From Daejeonella sp. (GTDB taxonomy: Bacteria; Bacteroidota; Bacteroidia; Sphingobacteriales; Sphingobacteriaceae): a stretch of 64,000 bases of DNA. The translations under genes were made by a program, and so were the position numbers. This document shows positions 54,891-62,527 of this stretch, piece by piece. The stretch covers positions 111,048 to 175,047 of the forward strand of contig NZ_JAUYSS010000012.1 of NCBI RefSeq assembly GCF_030695525.1, in the 5' to 3' direction. The notes beneath the pieces are model-generated. The model searched no databases and was not told where the DNA came from. It saw only the letters and a list, made by a program, of their open reading frames with translations. Positions within the stretch are counted from its first letter, which is position 1. Each line of letters starts with the position of its first letter.

Positions 54891-55721
54891 TTATAGCAAA
54901 TTGATGTTTTTCTCATCAATGCTCTTGGTGGAGGTTAGTTTCTTAGCATTTGAAATAGTTGCCTCTAAATCCCATTTATCCATATTTGGAATTTCGATGT
55001 CGTAATGAATTTCAATTTTCTTATTTCTGAGCTCTTCAATGCGTACACATTTTAAGTTTTCGCGCAATGAGATAATTGCTTCCTTATTTTCATCATCAGC
55101 TGCACTTAGTTTCTCTAAATCCCTCAAAATCAAAACAGTTGCAACAAGATCCAGTTTTGGGTAATAAAAAGTGCCATTGTTTCCTATTCCATATTCAATT
55201 TCATAACCTACACTCTGAGCCATCTTTACAGTATATGGAGCACATAAACCAAACAGTGAATCAAGACCAATTTGCCTGGACATGGCTACCCCGACTCTTG
55301 TAAGAAAAATACTGCCGATACCGTATCCGGCAATTTCCCGCGAGTTCCAAAGACCGCAACCCTCTCCGGTACCTTTTTGTGCATACTGCCATACCAAATC
55401 ATAAATGGAAGGATCGAGCGATCCGGTAGCCTGCTCAATTGGAAGTGGCTCAGATCCCCCTGCAACATGAATCCTGGCACCTCCATAGACATTTTGCCTA
55501 TCCAATGATTCAACAATCATGACGAATGCTGCGGGATTGTCCATCCACTCATTATTGGATGAGGTTACTTTTTCAACACCAATGTTCGTTAAAACCCGCT
55601 TATGGCCCTCCGCAAACAACTCACATGATCTGCGATCGTCAATTGCTCTGAAGGCTCTTAATCTGACTACCGGATTGCCATTGTTAAATTCTATTTCCAT
55701 TTTAATTGGTATATTCAGCAT
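54891..55721 (-). CDS. GNAT-fold protein resembling acyl-homoserine-lactone synthases
   Basis: 276 residues, starting at ATG 55719-55721 (an alternative ATG lies 7 codons inside). I do not find a named family. Residues ~20-180 follow the layout of LuxI/GNAT enzymes: an early RLRAFRAIDDRRSCELF helix, a central YGGARIHV strand (79-86), an LWNSREIAGYGIGSIFL segment (124-140) where LuxI-type enzymes have W-E-x-S-R, and a GLxxPYTVKMAQSVGYE acyl-pocket helix (155-174). C-terminal ~60 residues are charged and helical. First gene of the operon; ThiF-nitroreductase begins 69 bp later. Confidence 0.7.
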   Translation of the reverse strand: MLNIPIKMEIEFNNGNPVVRLRAFRAIDDRRSCELFAEGHKRVLTNIGVEKVTSSNNEWMDNPAAFVMIVESLDRQNVYGGARIHVAGGSEPLPIEQATGSLDPSIYDLVWQYAQKGTGEGCGLWNSREIAGYGIGSIFLTRVGVAMSRQIGLDSLFGLCAPYTVKMAQSVGYEIEYGIGNNGTFYYPKLDLVATVLILRDLEKLSAADDENKEAIISLRENLKCVRIEELRNKKIEIHYDIEIPNMDKWDLEATISNAKKLTSTKSIDEKNINLL

Positions 55722-55757
55722 TATCCTTCAGAATAATACTTATATAATTTTTTGATA

Positions 55758-55773
55758 ATTTATTTAAATAAAT
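55758..55773. promoter_or_regulatory. AT-rich 16-bp palindrome in the divergent control region
   Basis: ATTTATTTAAATAAAT is self-complementary throughout. It lies in the gap between the GNAT operon and the divergent receiver gene, a position suited to joint control. Confidence 0.3.
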
Positions 55774-55825
55774 GTTACGAATTATAATTTAATTGATAAA
55801 TGGCAAGCATTTTATTATTTATACC

Positions 55826-55833
55826 TATTTTTG
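55826..55833 (+). promoter_or_regulatory. -7 box of the divergent receiver gene
   Basis: TATTTTTG, 23 nt before ATG 55857; no good -33 match. Confidence 0.4.
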
Positions 55834-55856
55834 CTAAAATTTTAATGTTGTAACAA

Positions 55857-56321
55857 ATGTCTGATAAAAAGATCGATATATTATATGTTGATGACGAAGA
55901 AAATAACCTTGTATCTTTTAAGGCGACTTTCCGGCTTAAATATAATGTATTGATTGCTTCGAGTGCAGATGCTGCAATTAAAATTTTAGAGACCAAACCA
56001 GTTGAAATTATCATCACTGATCAGCGTATGCCGAATATGACAGGTATAGAATTCCTTGAAAAGATCATTGAAAAATACCCTGATCCTGTTCGAATCCTCC
56101 TTACCGGTTATGCGGATATGAATGCTGTAATTGATGCGGTAAATAAAGGCAAAATTTTCCATTACCTGAGTAAGCCATGGAGCGAGCAGGAACTAAATGA
56201 AACTATAAAGAAAGCTTTTGAAGTTTATCAGTCAAATAAAGAGATTAAGGAAATGAATAGTAAATTAGCCGTTTCCAATGACCAGCTTGAATTTTTACTT
56301 CGCCAGAAACTGCTTTCCTAA
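55857..56321 (+). CDS. Single-domain response regulator divergent from the signalling operon
   Basis: 154 residues: receiver (1-~120) plus a ~30-residue coiled tail (NKEIKEMNSKLAVSNDQLEFLL). Phospho-acceptor D55 in IIITDQRMP, YVDDEENN pocket at 10-17, KP near 107 in LSKPW. Highly similar to the receiver of the hybrid kinase at 49226-50317 (shared YVDDE-NNL, TDQRMP, RILLTGYxDxxxVID, KPW), so the two likely arose by duplication and interact with the same kinases. The tail could join a coiled-coil partner. Confidence 0.9.
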   Translation: MSDKKIDILYVDDEENNLVSFKATFRLKYNVLIASSADAAIKILETKPVEIIITDQRMPNMTGIEFLEKIIEKYPDPVRILLTGYADMNAVIDAVNKGKIFHYLSKPWSEQELNETIKKAFEVYQSNKEIKEMNSKLAVSNDQLEFLLRQKLLS

Positions 56322-56578
56322 AAAAGTACTGAGCTCTTAATTCCCTTTTTCATTTCCAATTGATTCTTTCTTCAATGTGTGATTGTATACAGTTGAAAGT
56401 ATAAATTATGTTTTCATCAAAACCATAATATCTCTCCGGCTCCTCAAACGGTAGAAAATTCCATTTCCGTTTTCACCGATATTTTCCCCTTTTTTACCGA
56501 GTTCTAAGCCTTGCCTGCCTAATTCCTGTATGCCTGCCTTGATATCCGCTATACATTTGAAGAAAAAAAGAAAATATT

Positions 56579-57013
56579 ATGAAAACACTAGTACACACAC
56601 TGATTGCATTATTTATCCTTTTTCTGAATTCTGAATCGTACTCGAATGTCAAATACCCGACTGATCATTCAATAAAACGAAACAATTCCTATGTTCCGGT
56701 ATCACCCCGTAATTGGTCGGCAATCGAGCATGAAGTCCCTGAGAATCTAAAATTTGTAAAGGCGAAATCAGCTTTAGTACCGGTAGCAGCTTTTGTATGG
56801 GGAAATCCTGATGCAGAAGCTCCTGCAGAATTAGCAAAAGGCTACAGAATGCATTATGTTCCTGTTCTGGCTAAGGTTTGGGATGAACCTGCATTAGTGG
56901 AAGTTCCTGAAAATTTGGGACTTATTAAAGCAAAGTTTGCTCTTGTACCGGTACCGGCAAGGGTATGGAACAGGATAGACATTTCTGATGATGAATTAAT
57001 TGATTTGAAATAA
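56579..57013 (+). CDS. Secreted protein with four imperfect tandem repeats
   Basis: 144 residues, signal peptide ~1-22. The mature part is four repeats of ~26-29 residues beginning near 38, 65, 93 and 120, each opening with a [YL]VPV...W motif, three of them followed by E/PENL and KAK. No known family. The repeats suggest a small beta- or alpha-repeat structure. A TACATTTG box (56552-56559) lies 19 nt upstream of the ATG. It stands alone between a receiver gene and an HMA-fold gene. Confidence 0.65.
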   Translation: MKTLVHTLIALFILFLNSESYSNVKYPTDHSIKRNNSYVPVSPRNWSAIEHEVPENLKFVKAKSALVPVAAFVWGNPDAEAPAELAKGYRMHYVPVLAKVWDEPALVEVPENLGLIKAKFALVPVPARVWNRIDISDDELIDLK

Positions 57014-57104
57014 AAACTGCTGCAAAATATTTTACACGGGTTGTAGCATTTACCTAAAGACAGGCGTCTTAAATCTTAAAGTCGTCAAAGTATATTAAAA
57101 AAAA

Positions 57105-57302
57105 ATGAAAACGGTATTATTTGAAATTCCAACCATGACCCGGGTGCATAAACAACAGGCAGTTTCTGAATCCATCAAAAAACTTGGGATCATTAACATC
57201 ATAACTGAAAGAGGAAGGGCCGAAGTTACCTGCCCCGACACTCTGCAAAAAGTTGAGATTATCAGGGCTATTGAAGAGGCAGGACATGTGGTAAGATATT
57301 AA
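57105..57302 (+). CDS. HMA-like ferredoxin-fold protein without metal-binding Cys
   Basis: 65 residues, beta-alpha-beta-beta-alpha-beta pattern of heavy-metal-associated (Atx1-like) domains: MKTVLFEIP strand, helix HKQQAVSESIKKL, AEVTCPDT, EIIRAIEEAGHVV. The MxCxxC loop is replaced by TMTRVHK, so copper binding as in CopZ is unlikely. Possibly a regulatory or structural variant. Convergent with a sensor-domain protein (21-bp gap). Confidence 0.7.
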   Translation: MKTVLFEIPTMTRVHKQQAVSESIKKLGIINIITERGRAEVTCPDTLQKVEIIRAIEEAGHVVRY

Positions 57303-57323
57303 AGAGTTAATAAGCTTAGTATT

Positions 57324-58001
57324 TCAATTTTGGTTAAACTTCTCCTGTTTAAGGAGCACTTGTTTGTCTGTAAGGATCAGGATCATAATGATCAGCCCCA
57401 GAATTATTGCGATAATAATTTGAAGCCTTGAGATAAAGCCGGAACTCGACTGACTTTTGACTGATTCTGCCAACAATTCTTTACCTATTTCCGATTGGAC
57501 CTTTGTCAGTTCGATCAAATCTTTATCCAGTTCATCATACAGTTGGACAGTAGTATTCAGATATAGGGTTTTTGCAAGCTCCTTATCCACAGAAGCAGCA
57601 TTGATGAGAAGTAACTCATCCCTTTCAAAAGTTTTAAGATTTTTTTTCAGATTTTGAAGGTGATTAGTTTCTGCCTTTACCAGATAAGTCCTCTCATACT
57701 TACTGATCAGCGAATCCAATTGTTTATTCGAATTACTTAGAACAAGACTAATTTCCTCCCGGCTGATCTTGCCGGTGAACAGAAAAATTAACAGTTTATT
57801 ACGTTTGCTATGTATATGATCTGAAATAGCGTAAAGATCAACAGCCGGAATAAGCCTGTCTTCATAAATTGAATTAAACGATTTAGAGATTGCAGTCACA
57901 TTGTATGACTCCATCAAACTAAATAAGATGACAAAGAGCATCGTGATAGCAAGCACGATAGCCAGCCGGATCTTGCGTTGTATGGCGAAAGCCCATTTCA
58001 T
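57324..58001 (-). CDS. Four-helix-bundle (MCP-type) sensor-domain protein
   Basis: 225 residues. Membrane helix ~11-31, extracytoplasmic helical region ~35-190 with the 4HB_MCP pattern (NVTAISKSFNSIYEDRLIPAVDLYAISDHIHSKR), second membrane helix ~192-212, then only ~12 basic residues. No HAMP, signalling or kinase domain follows. Such orphan MCP-like sensory domains recur in Bacteroidota; function not assigned. Ends shortly before the HMA-like gene. Confidence 0.7.
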   Translation of the reverse strand: MKWAFAIQRKIRLAIVLAITMLFVILFSLMESYNVTAISKSFNSIYEDRLIPAVDLYAISDHIHSKRNKLLIFLFTGKISREEISLVLSNSNKQLDSLISKYERTYLVKAETNHLQNLKKNLKTFERDELLLINAASVDKELAKTLYLNTTVQLYDELDKDLIELTKVQSEIGKELLAESVKSQSSSGFISRLQIIIAIILGLIIMILILTDKQVLLKQEKFNQN

Positions 58002-58045
58002 AGTTTAGAGTATAAATGAATTCAAAATCAGACTTAAATAATTAA

Positions 58046-58891
58046 TTAACGACCACCTGCATTAGCCAGAATTTTCCCGTTCAGGCGGATGTATTCAGCA
58101 TTATTCATTGCTTTGGCAGCCTCAATTCCGGCTCTGGCAGTTTGTGCAGCACCGGCCTTATCCCCCATTTTTAACTGAATACGAGCTTTCTGGTATTTGA
58201 ACCAGGGTGCTTTCTGATCTGATGCTTCTGCCATACTAATCCACTCCAAGGCCTTGTCCAGATCTTTGCCATTTTCAAAATAATAGACAGCAGCCGGGTA
58301 ATAAGGTTTTTTATCTCCTTTCATGGCTTCATCAATTCCGGCCATTACCTTAGAATCAACATCTGTAGTCATATTTACAGAAACCCTGATTTTGTCCCAT
58401 AATAAATCAAGCCTTGCTGTTGAACTCATCACATCGCTAAAAGCGATTGTAAAAGTTTCTGCTTTTTCCTTCAATTTTGCTGTTTTTACCCGGAAACGTA
58501 GTACATCTTCTGATTGTTTGTAACTATAGGAACCCCATTGCTTGGTTTCCTTATTCAAAATTATAGTCCACTCATCTTTACCGGGGATGGTAAACAATGC
58601 GTATTCTCCCGGAGCAACCGCATTTCCTTCAAGGCTTACGGCATCCGTAAATGTTATTACTGTTGCATCATTTGCCCCTGTACGCCATACTTCACCATAA
58701 GGTGCAAGGTCAGCAGAAATATTTCTTCCCTTGATATTTGGGCGGGAATATTTTACGCTTACTTTGCCCATTCCGAATTCCTGGATAATGGTTTGGGAAC
58801 TACTGGCCTGAGGCATGCGGAGCTGAGCATCAGCATTCAGCGTGATTAAACTGCAAAGTACTGCAGTAAACAGGAATGATATTTTCTTCAT
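58046..58891 (-). CDS. DUF2911-family exported protein
   Basis: 281 residues, signal peptide ~1-22 (ends NADA). DUF2911 segments are clear: VSVKYSRPNIKGRNI (~46), VWRTGANDATVITF (~68-81), APGEYALFTIPG (~92), and WGSYSYKQSEDVLRF (~115). The C-terminal ~80 residues are TPR-like helices (KDLDKALEWISMAEAS). Function of the family is unknown; members are common in Bacteroidota. Confidence 0.9.
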   Translation of the reverse strand: MKKISFLFTAVLCSLITLNADAQLRMPQASSSQTIIQEFGMGKVSVKYSRPNIKGRNISADLAPYGEVWRTGANDATVITFTDAVSLEGNAVAPGEYALFTIPGKDEWTIILNKETKQWGSYSYKQSEDVLRFRVKTAKLKEKAETFTIAFSDVMSSTARLDLLWDKIRVSVNMTTDVDSKVMAGIDEAMKGDKKPYYPAAVYYFENGKDLDKALEWISMAEASDQKAPWFKYQKARIQLKMGDKAGAAQTARAGIEAAKAMNNAEYIRLNGKILANAGGR

Positions 58892-59045
58892 GATTTTATG
58901 CTTAGATTAATTTGTCAAATTACCGAAGATATTGGAATATTGAGAGTTAATTGTGTAAAATATGTAAAAACATAAATATGACATTATTCTACATCTGTTG
59001 GATGAGTCGAATGATTTGCTATTTCTCATTCAGTATTAATGAACT

Positions 59046-60059
59046 TTACTTAATCAGTTCATTAAACGCATATTCAGTCAGCATTTCATGATTCCCTTCA
59101 AAAATAGTCAGGCCTAAATTGCCGGATTGTTTATTCAGAAATACTTTTCTGCCGGCAATACTACCAAAATCACCCAGGGCCTTTCTGTATTCCAGTAAGC
59201 TTAATTTCTCATAATCAGTTACATAGTTTGATGTATCACTTATTAACTTGTCTTTTAGTATTTTATTGTAAAAATTGATCGAATGAGTGATGGGTACGCT
59301 ACCCTGAATTCCATCGTAAATACCGGTATAGATTTGAAATTCTGTGGTATTCAATTTTTCAACAGGGGTTTTCCAGTAGATGGGAGATTTCTTAATCGCA
59401 ATATCCATGTTGAGACTGTCTTTAGAGCTCGTACAATCCAGTATGTTTTCTGCATATTTTGTCCCCATGATTTTACTTTGAGTATACCAGGCAGGCAGAT
59501 CTGAAATCGGAACCCAGGCAGAAAAACGTCTGATTAAATGTTTTGATTTCATGAAAGTTGCCAAAGTAGCATAACCGCCTCCACTTGAACCGATTACATA
59601 TATTCTGGACAGATCTACATTGGAATTTTTGATTGCATAGTCGATTGCATCATCAATATCGGCCAGAGCCAGGTCACTGCAGCAGGCGTCTTTAGTCCAG
59701 TTTACCCCTCTAAAATCGGGATGAATATAGTTCAGATCTTTGGTTTTGGAGAGTGCGGCAAGTTCATCTTTCTGTTCATAATTGCCGCTCCAGCTATGCA
59801 GACTCACTACTAATGGTTTAGCCGAAGAAGATTTAGATTTAAAGAAATAGGCTTTCTGTAATGAATTATCCAGTGAGGATTTTATATCAACAACCTTAAA
59901 ATCTGTATCCCAATTACTTTGGCGGGTATCATCAAAAGGGGTGAAGGTATCGGTGAACGGCTTTTTCAGGGTATTCCATATCGTTTCGTTCTGGCTGATG
60001 AAGATGCCAGCTGCAAGGCCAAGGATTAAGATCAGGATGTATGAAGCAGGTTTTTTCAT
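59046..60059 (-). CDS. Membrane-anchored or exported prolyl-oligopeptidase-like hydrolase
   Basis: 337 residues from ATG 60057-60059; this start opens a signal anchor (MKKPASYILILILGLAAGIFI), whereas an upstream start 29 codons earlier would bury it. Alpha/beta hydrolase of the S9/esterase group: HSWSGNYEQ (oxyanion, ~88), nucleophile Ser in YVIGSSGGGYATLA (~155), acid in IYTGIYDG (~240) and His in EGNHEML (~327). Substrate unknown. Upstream is a 330-bp gap. Confidence 0.8.
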   Translation of the reverse strand: MKKPASYILILILGLAAGIFISQNETIWNTLKKPFTDTFTPFDDTRQSNWDTDFKVVDIKSSLDNSLQKAYFFKSKSSSAKPLVVSLHSWSGNYEQKDELAALSKTKDLNYIHPDFRGVNWTKDACCSDLALADIDDAIDYAIKNSNVDLSRIYVIGSSGGGYATLATFMKSKHLIRRFSAWVPISDLPAWYTQSKIMGTKYAENILDCTSSKDSLNMDIAIKKSPIYWKTPVEKLNTTEFQIYTGIYDGIQGSVPITHSINFYNKILKDKLISDTSNYVTDYEKLSLLEYRKALGDFGSIAGRKVFLNKQSGNLGLTIFEGNHEMLTEYAFNELIK

Positions 60060-60146
60060 TTGGAATTTATTAGCGAATCTTGAACTAAAGGATATGTTAC
60101 ATGGAAATAAATTTAAACCTTTTTTGGACATACCCGAGGCTGGCAA

Positions 60147-60470
60147 ATATAAGTCAGACTTTTATAAGGGATTTTAATTAGCGTGAGTTTGATATATAAG
60201 TATCTAAATATCAATGTCTAACCACATAGATTGACTTATATTAGGCTTTAAAGAAAACATAGATAGAAGCGAAGCTTCAAGAGATCTGTGCCTAAAATGA
60301 AGCTTGGCTGCTATAAAATTGCTATGTTCCCCTGCCTGCCGGTAGAAAGGTATGCGGTTTTTAATATTCTGGCAAATTCACGTTAATTACGAAATTTAAT
60401 CAATACTGCCTTCAAACCCGCATTATCTGTTTATTCGGCATGACCGACGGAAATATGTCTAACTGTTGGT
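60147..60470. other. Intergenic gap with common Bacteroidota intergenic words
   Basis: About 324 bp without a gene. It holds AAACATAGATAGAAGCGAAGCTTC around 60255-60280 (a frequent intergenic word in Sphingobacteria), a CCTGCCTGCCGG element near 60333 and, at the right end, the left copy of a 48-bp direct repeat (60411-60458). Confidence 0.5.
60411..60458 (+). repeat. Direct repeat, left copy, flanking a toxin-antitoxin pair
   Basis: 48 bp beginning TTCAAACCCGCATTATCTGT and ending GACGGAAATATGT; 43 of 48 positions match the copy at 61162-61209, in the same orientation. Confidence 0.8.
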
Positions 60471-60791
60471 TTAATATAATTGCAAAAGCGACATCAACTT
60501 GTTATTCAGGTCAACGATTTCAGATTTATTTAATTTACCTAAAAGTCCTTTGGCCAAAGTTTTATCAAGAGTTGCAATTTTGCTTGTTCTGATAAGAGAC
60601 TGTCTTTTCAGTCCGTTTCTTTTGTTAGGTATTAGAAGAATGTCTGTCTGCTCTTCCCATTGAATTTGTGTTGTAATAAAGCAAACAGTAATATCAAGGT
60701 TCGTAACTGCCAGAATAACTGCTGGTCTAAGCTTGCTTCCTTTTAAATCGGTAAATGGGAATGTAACAAGTACTAAATCACCCTTTACCAT
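60471..60791 (-). CDS. PemK/MazF-family toxin
   Basis: 106 residues, the size of MazF endoribonucleases. N-terminal GDLVLVTFPFTDLKGSKLRPAVIL is the family start, with the catalytic Arg in KLRPAV (R22); the SLIRTSKIATLDK segment (~66) is the second conserved part. Overlaps the antitoxin gene by 14 bp, the normal order. Toxin-antitoxin pair lies between two 48-bp direct repeats, suggesting a mobile cassette. Confidence 0.88.
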   Translation of the reverse strand: MVKGDLVLVTFPFTDLKGSKLRPAVILAVTNLDITVCFITTQIQWEEQTDILLIPNKRNGLKRQSLIRTSKIATLDKTLAKGLLGKLNKSEIVDLNNKLMSLLQLY

Positions 60792-61014
60792 TGTAAACTT
60801 CCTTTAAATCCGATTCAGAATATAAATCTTCTTCTTCATTTAAAAAATCAAACGTCTGACTTTCCATTGCCAGATGTTGAATTTCTTCAGTAAGCTTTTG
60901 TTCTTCATGACGTTTTATAACAAAGTCAGCAAAGTCAGAAATCTCTTCTGCTTTGTCATCTGGAAGCTGATTGATAGCTTTTACAGTCCGATCAATTATT
61001 AATTGCTTTGTCAT
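60778..61014 (-). CDS. Antitoxin of the PemK/MazF pair
   Basis: 78 residues: N-terminal charged helices (MTKQLIIDRTVKAINQLPDDKAEEI, ISDFADFVIKRHEEQ) and an acidic C-terminal tail (NEEEDLYSESDLKE) that likely wraps over the toxin. The N-terminal part does not look like AbrB-type MazE, rather like the DUF2281-type helical antitoxins found with some toxins. Gene order antitoxin-toxin with overlapping frames supports the call. A -7 box and a 7-bp inverted repeat lie upstream. Confidence 0.8.
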   Translation of the reverse strand: MTKQLIIDRTVKAINQLPDDKAEEISDFADFVIKRHEEQKLTEEIQHLAMESQTFDFLNEEEDLYSESDLKEVYNGKG

Positions 61015-61028
61015 GCCATAAAGATTAT

Positions 61029-61050
61029 ATACAAAGATAATAATTTGTAT
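61029..61050 (-). promoter_or_regulatory. TA-operon promoter with inverted repeat
   Basis: Minus-strand TATCTTTG (61032-61039) overlaps an inverted repeat ATACAAA (61029-61035) / TTTGTAT (61044-61050). A likely autoregulatory site for the toxin-antitoxin complex. Confidence 0.5.
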
Positions 61051-61161
61051 TTAAAGCTTGCTAGTTAGCATTTTGTGATTCACTAATCCTACTTTAATTT
61101 AAAGTGCAGAGGCCAATCAGCCTAATAGAAGTCGAATTCCACAGAACAAATATCAGCAGGT

Positions 61162-61209
61162 TTCAAACCCACATTTTCTGTTTATTCGGCATGACCGGCG
61201 GAATCATGT
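61162..61209 (+). repeat. Direct repeat, right copy
   Basis: Starts TTCAAACCCACATTTTCTGT and ends GGCGGAATCATGT. Distance to the left copy is 751 bp, enclosing exactly the toxin-antitoxin module. Confidence 0.8.
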
Positions 61210-61299
61210 TGAACAGCACAAACATGTCGAGAAGCTGAAAGGATTTTAAAATAATTTTTCTTTATCTTTCAAATCGTTTCATTATTAAAGCTTTTACGA

Positions 61300-62526
61300 A
61301 TGCGTATTGTTTGTTTCATAATGCTGTTAATAGCTCAGACTACCAATCTGTTTGCTTATCAGGATACTTCCCTGAATAAATCCATTTCAGAACAGAATAT
61401 CAGATTTATTAACTATCCTGATTTTCCTGAAGCTCATTCCACATGGGGTTCAATTGGGTATAATCCTGCCAATAATAATGTCTATGTAGGTGTAACGAAT
61501 CATGCTGATAAAGTGGGCTTTTATGAATATGACCCCGCCCGGAACCAAATCCAGTCACATGGCTTCCTTAGCGATCTGGGACACCTTAGGCCTTTTCAAT
61601 GGCAGGGAAAAATGCACTCCAAAATTGTGGCCGGTCCCGGGGGTGAAATATATTTTTCCACTGATGGGGGCGAGTCGAGACAAGAGTATCTGATGAACCA
61701 TCCGCATGGCTATGCCGGAGGCTTTTTTATGAAGTGGAACCCTGAAACTAAACAACTTACCAATTTAGGAATGGGGATGCAATATGAAAGCATCAAGGAT
61801 GTAGAAGTGGACCTTCAATCGGGTCTTGTCTATGGCATAAGCTACCCGCAGGCACATTTTCTAGTGTACGATCCTCAAAAAAACCTGTTGCACGATGCAG
61901 GCCGGCTGGGCAGTGCCCATGTGCCCCGCGTGCTGTTTACCGATTGGTGGGGCAACTGTTATTATGTAGACTGGAGACAACGCCTGGTAAAATATGAGAA
62001 ATCTACCGGCAAGCTGGTTTTTGCAAAGCAAAGTTTACCAGCCTTTCCGGGTACTCCTGGAGGAAAAATAGTAACGGGAATTACTGCTTATGCAAAAGAT
62101 CCCGACAATAAAGCCATTTACCTGGTTACCTATGGTGCTAAACTTGTTAAGTTTTATCCGCAGGAAACGGGGATCGGCAAATGGGAAGATTTAGGTGGTG
62201 TGTATGAAATGGCCAAAGGGGAAGAGTGGAAGCCGTATGTACCTAATTTAAATATAGGTCTGAATGGTAAACTCTATTATGTAATTGGCGGTCATGGCAA
62301 TTATGTGCGGAAAGACAAAACGGTACTGATTGAATTCGATCCTGAACAACGCAAGGCGAACATTCTTTTAGAATTTCCTATCGGTCGCTTAACAGAAGTA
62401 ACAGGTTCCGATATCCGCGACAAGGATGGCAACATGTATTTTGCCGGCCGCAAAAGACCCGACAGAAGCGAAAACGGCAGTGTACCCTTTTTAATAAAAT
62501 TTAACCCTGAAAAGGAGGTCAAATAA
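61300..62526 (+). CDS. Exported beta-propeller protein (first of a pair)
   Basis: 408 residues, signal peptide ~1-19. About seven blades are marked by a recurring hydrophobic-x-aromatic-[DN]-P motif (YEYDPARNQ, MKWNPETKQ, LVYDPQKNL, LVKYEKSTG, IEFDPEQRK, IKFNPEKE), each followed by L-G or similar. No enzyme signature; an NHL/SMP-30-like or kelch-like propeller is plausible. Base composition looks less AT-rich than neighbouring genes. Its last codons provide a Shine-Dalgarno-like AAGGAGG for the next gene, only 1 bp downstream. Confidence 0.75.
   Translation: MRIVCFIMLLIAQTTNLFAYQDTSLNKSISEQNIRFINYPDFPEAHSTWGSIGYNPANNNVYVGVTNHADKVGFYEYDPARNQIQSHGFLSDLGHLRPFQWQGKMHSKIVAGPGGEIYFSTDGGESRQEYLMNHPHGYAGGFFMKWNPETKQLTNLGMGMQYESIKDVEVDLQSGLVYGISYPQAHFLVYDPQKNLLHDAGRLGSAHVPRVLFTDWWGNCYYVDWRQRLVKYEKSTGKLVFAKQSLPAFPGTPGGKIVTGITAYAKDPDNKAIYLVTYGAKLVKFYPQETGIGKWEDLGGVYEMAKGEEWKPYVPNLNIGLNGKLYYVIGGHGNYVRKDKTVLIEFDPEQRKANILLEFPIGRLTEVTGSDIRDKDGNMYFAGRKRPDRSENGSVPFLIKFNPEKEVK
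62511..62518 (+). promoter_or_regulatory. Strong Shine-Dalgarno site of the second propeller gene
   Basis: AAAGGAGG, 9 nt before ATG 62528. Such a site is unusual for this genome, where starts generally lack one. Confidence 0.6.
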
Positions 62527-62527
62527 T

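Noticed and set aside
60147..60470. tRNA or small RNA in the long gap left of the toxin gene
   Set aside because: No cloverleaf, no A/B box pattern and no terminator were visible; the gap contains repeat words only.
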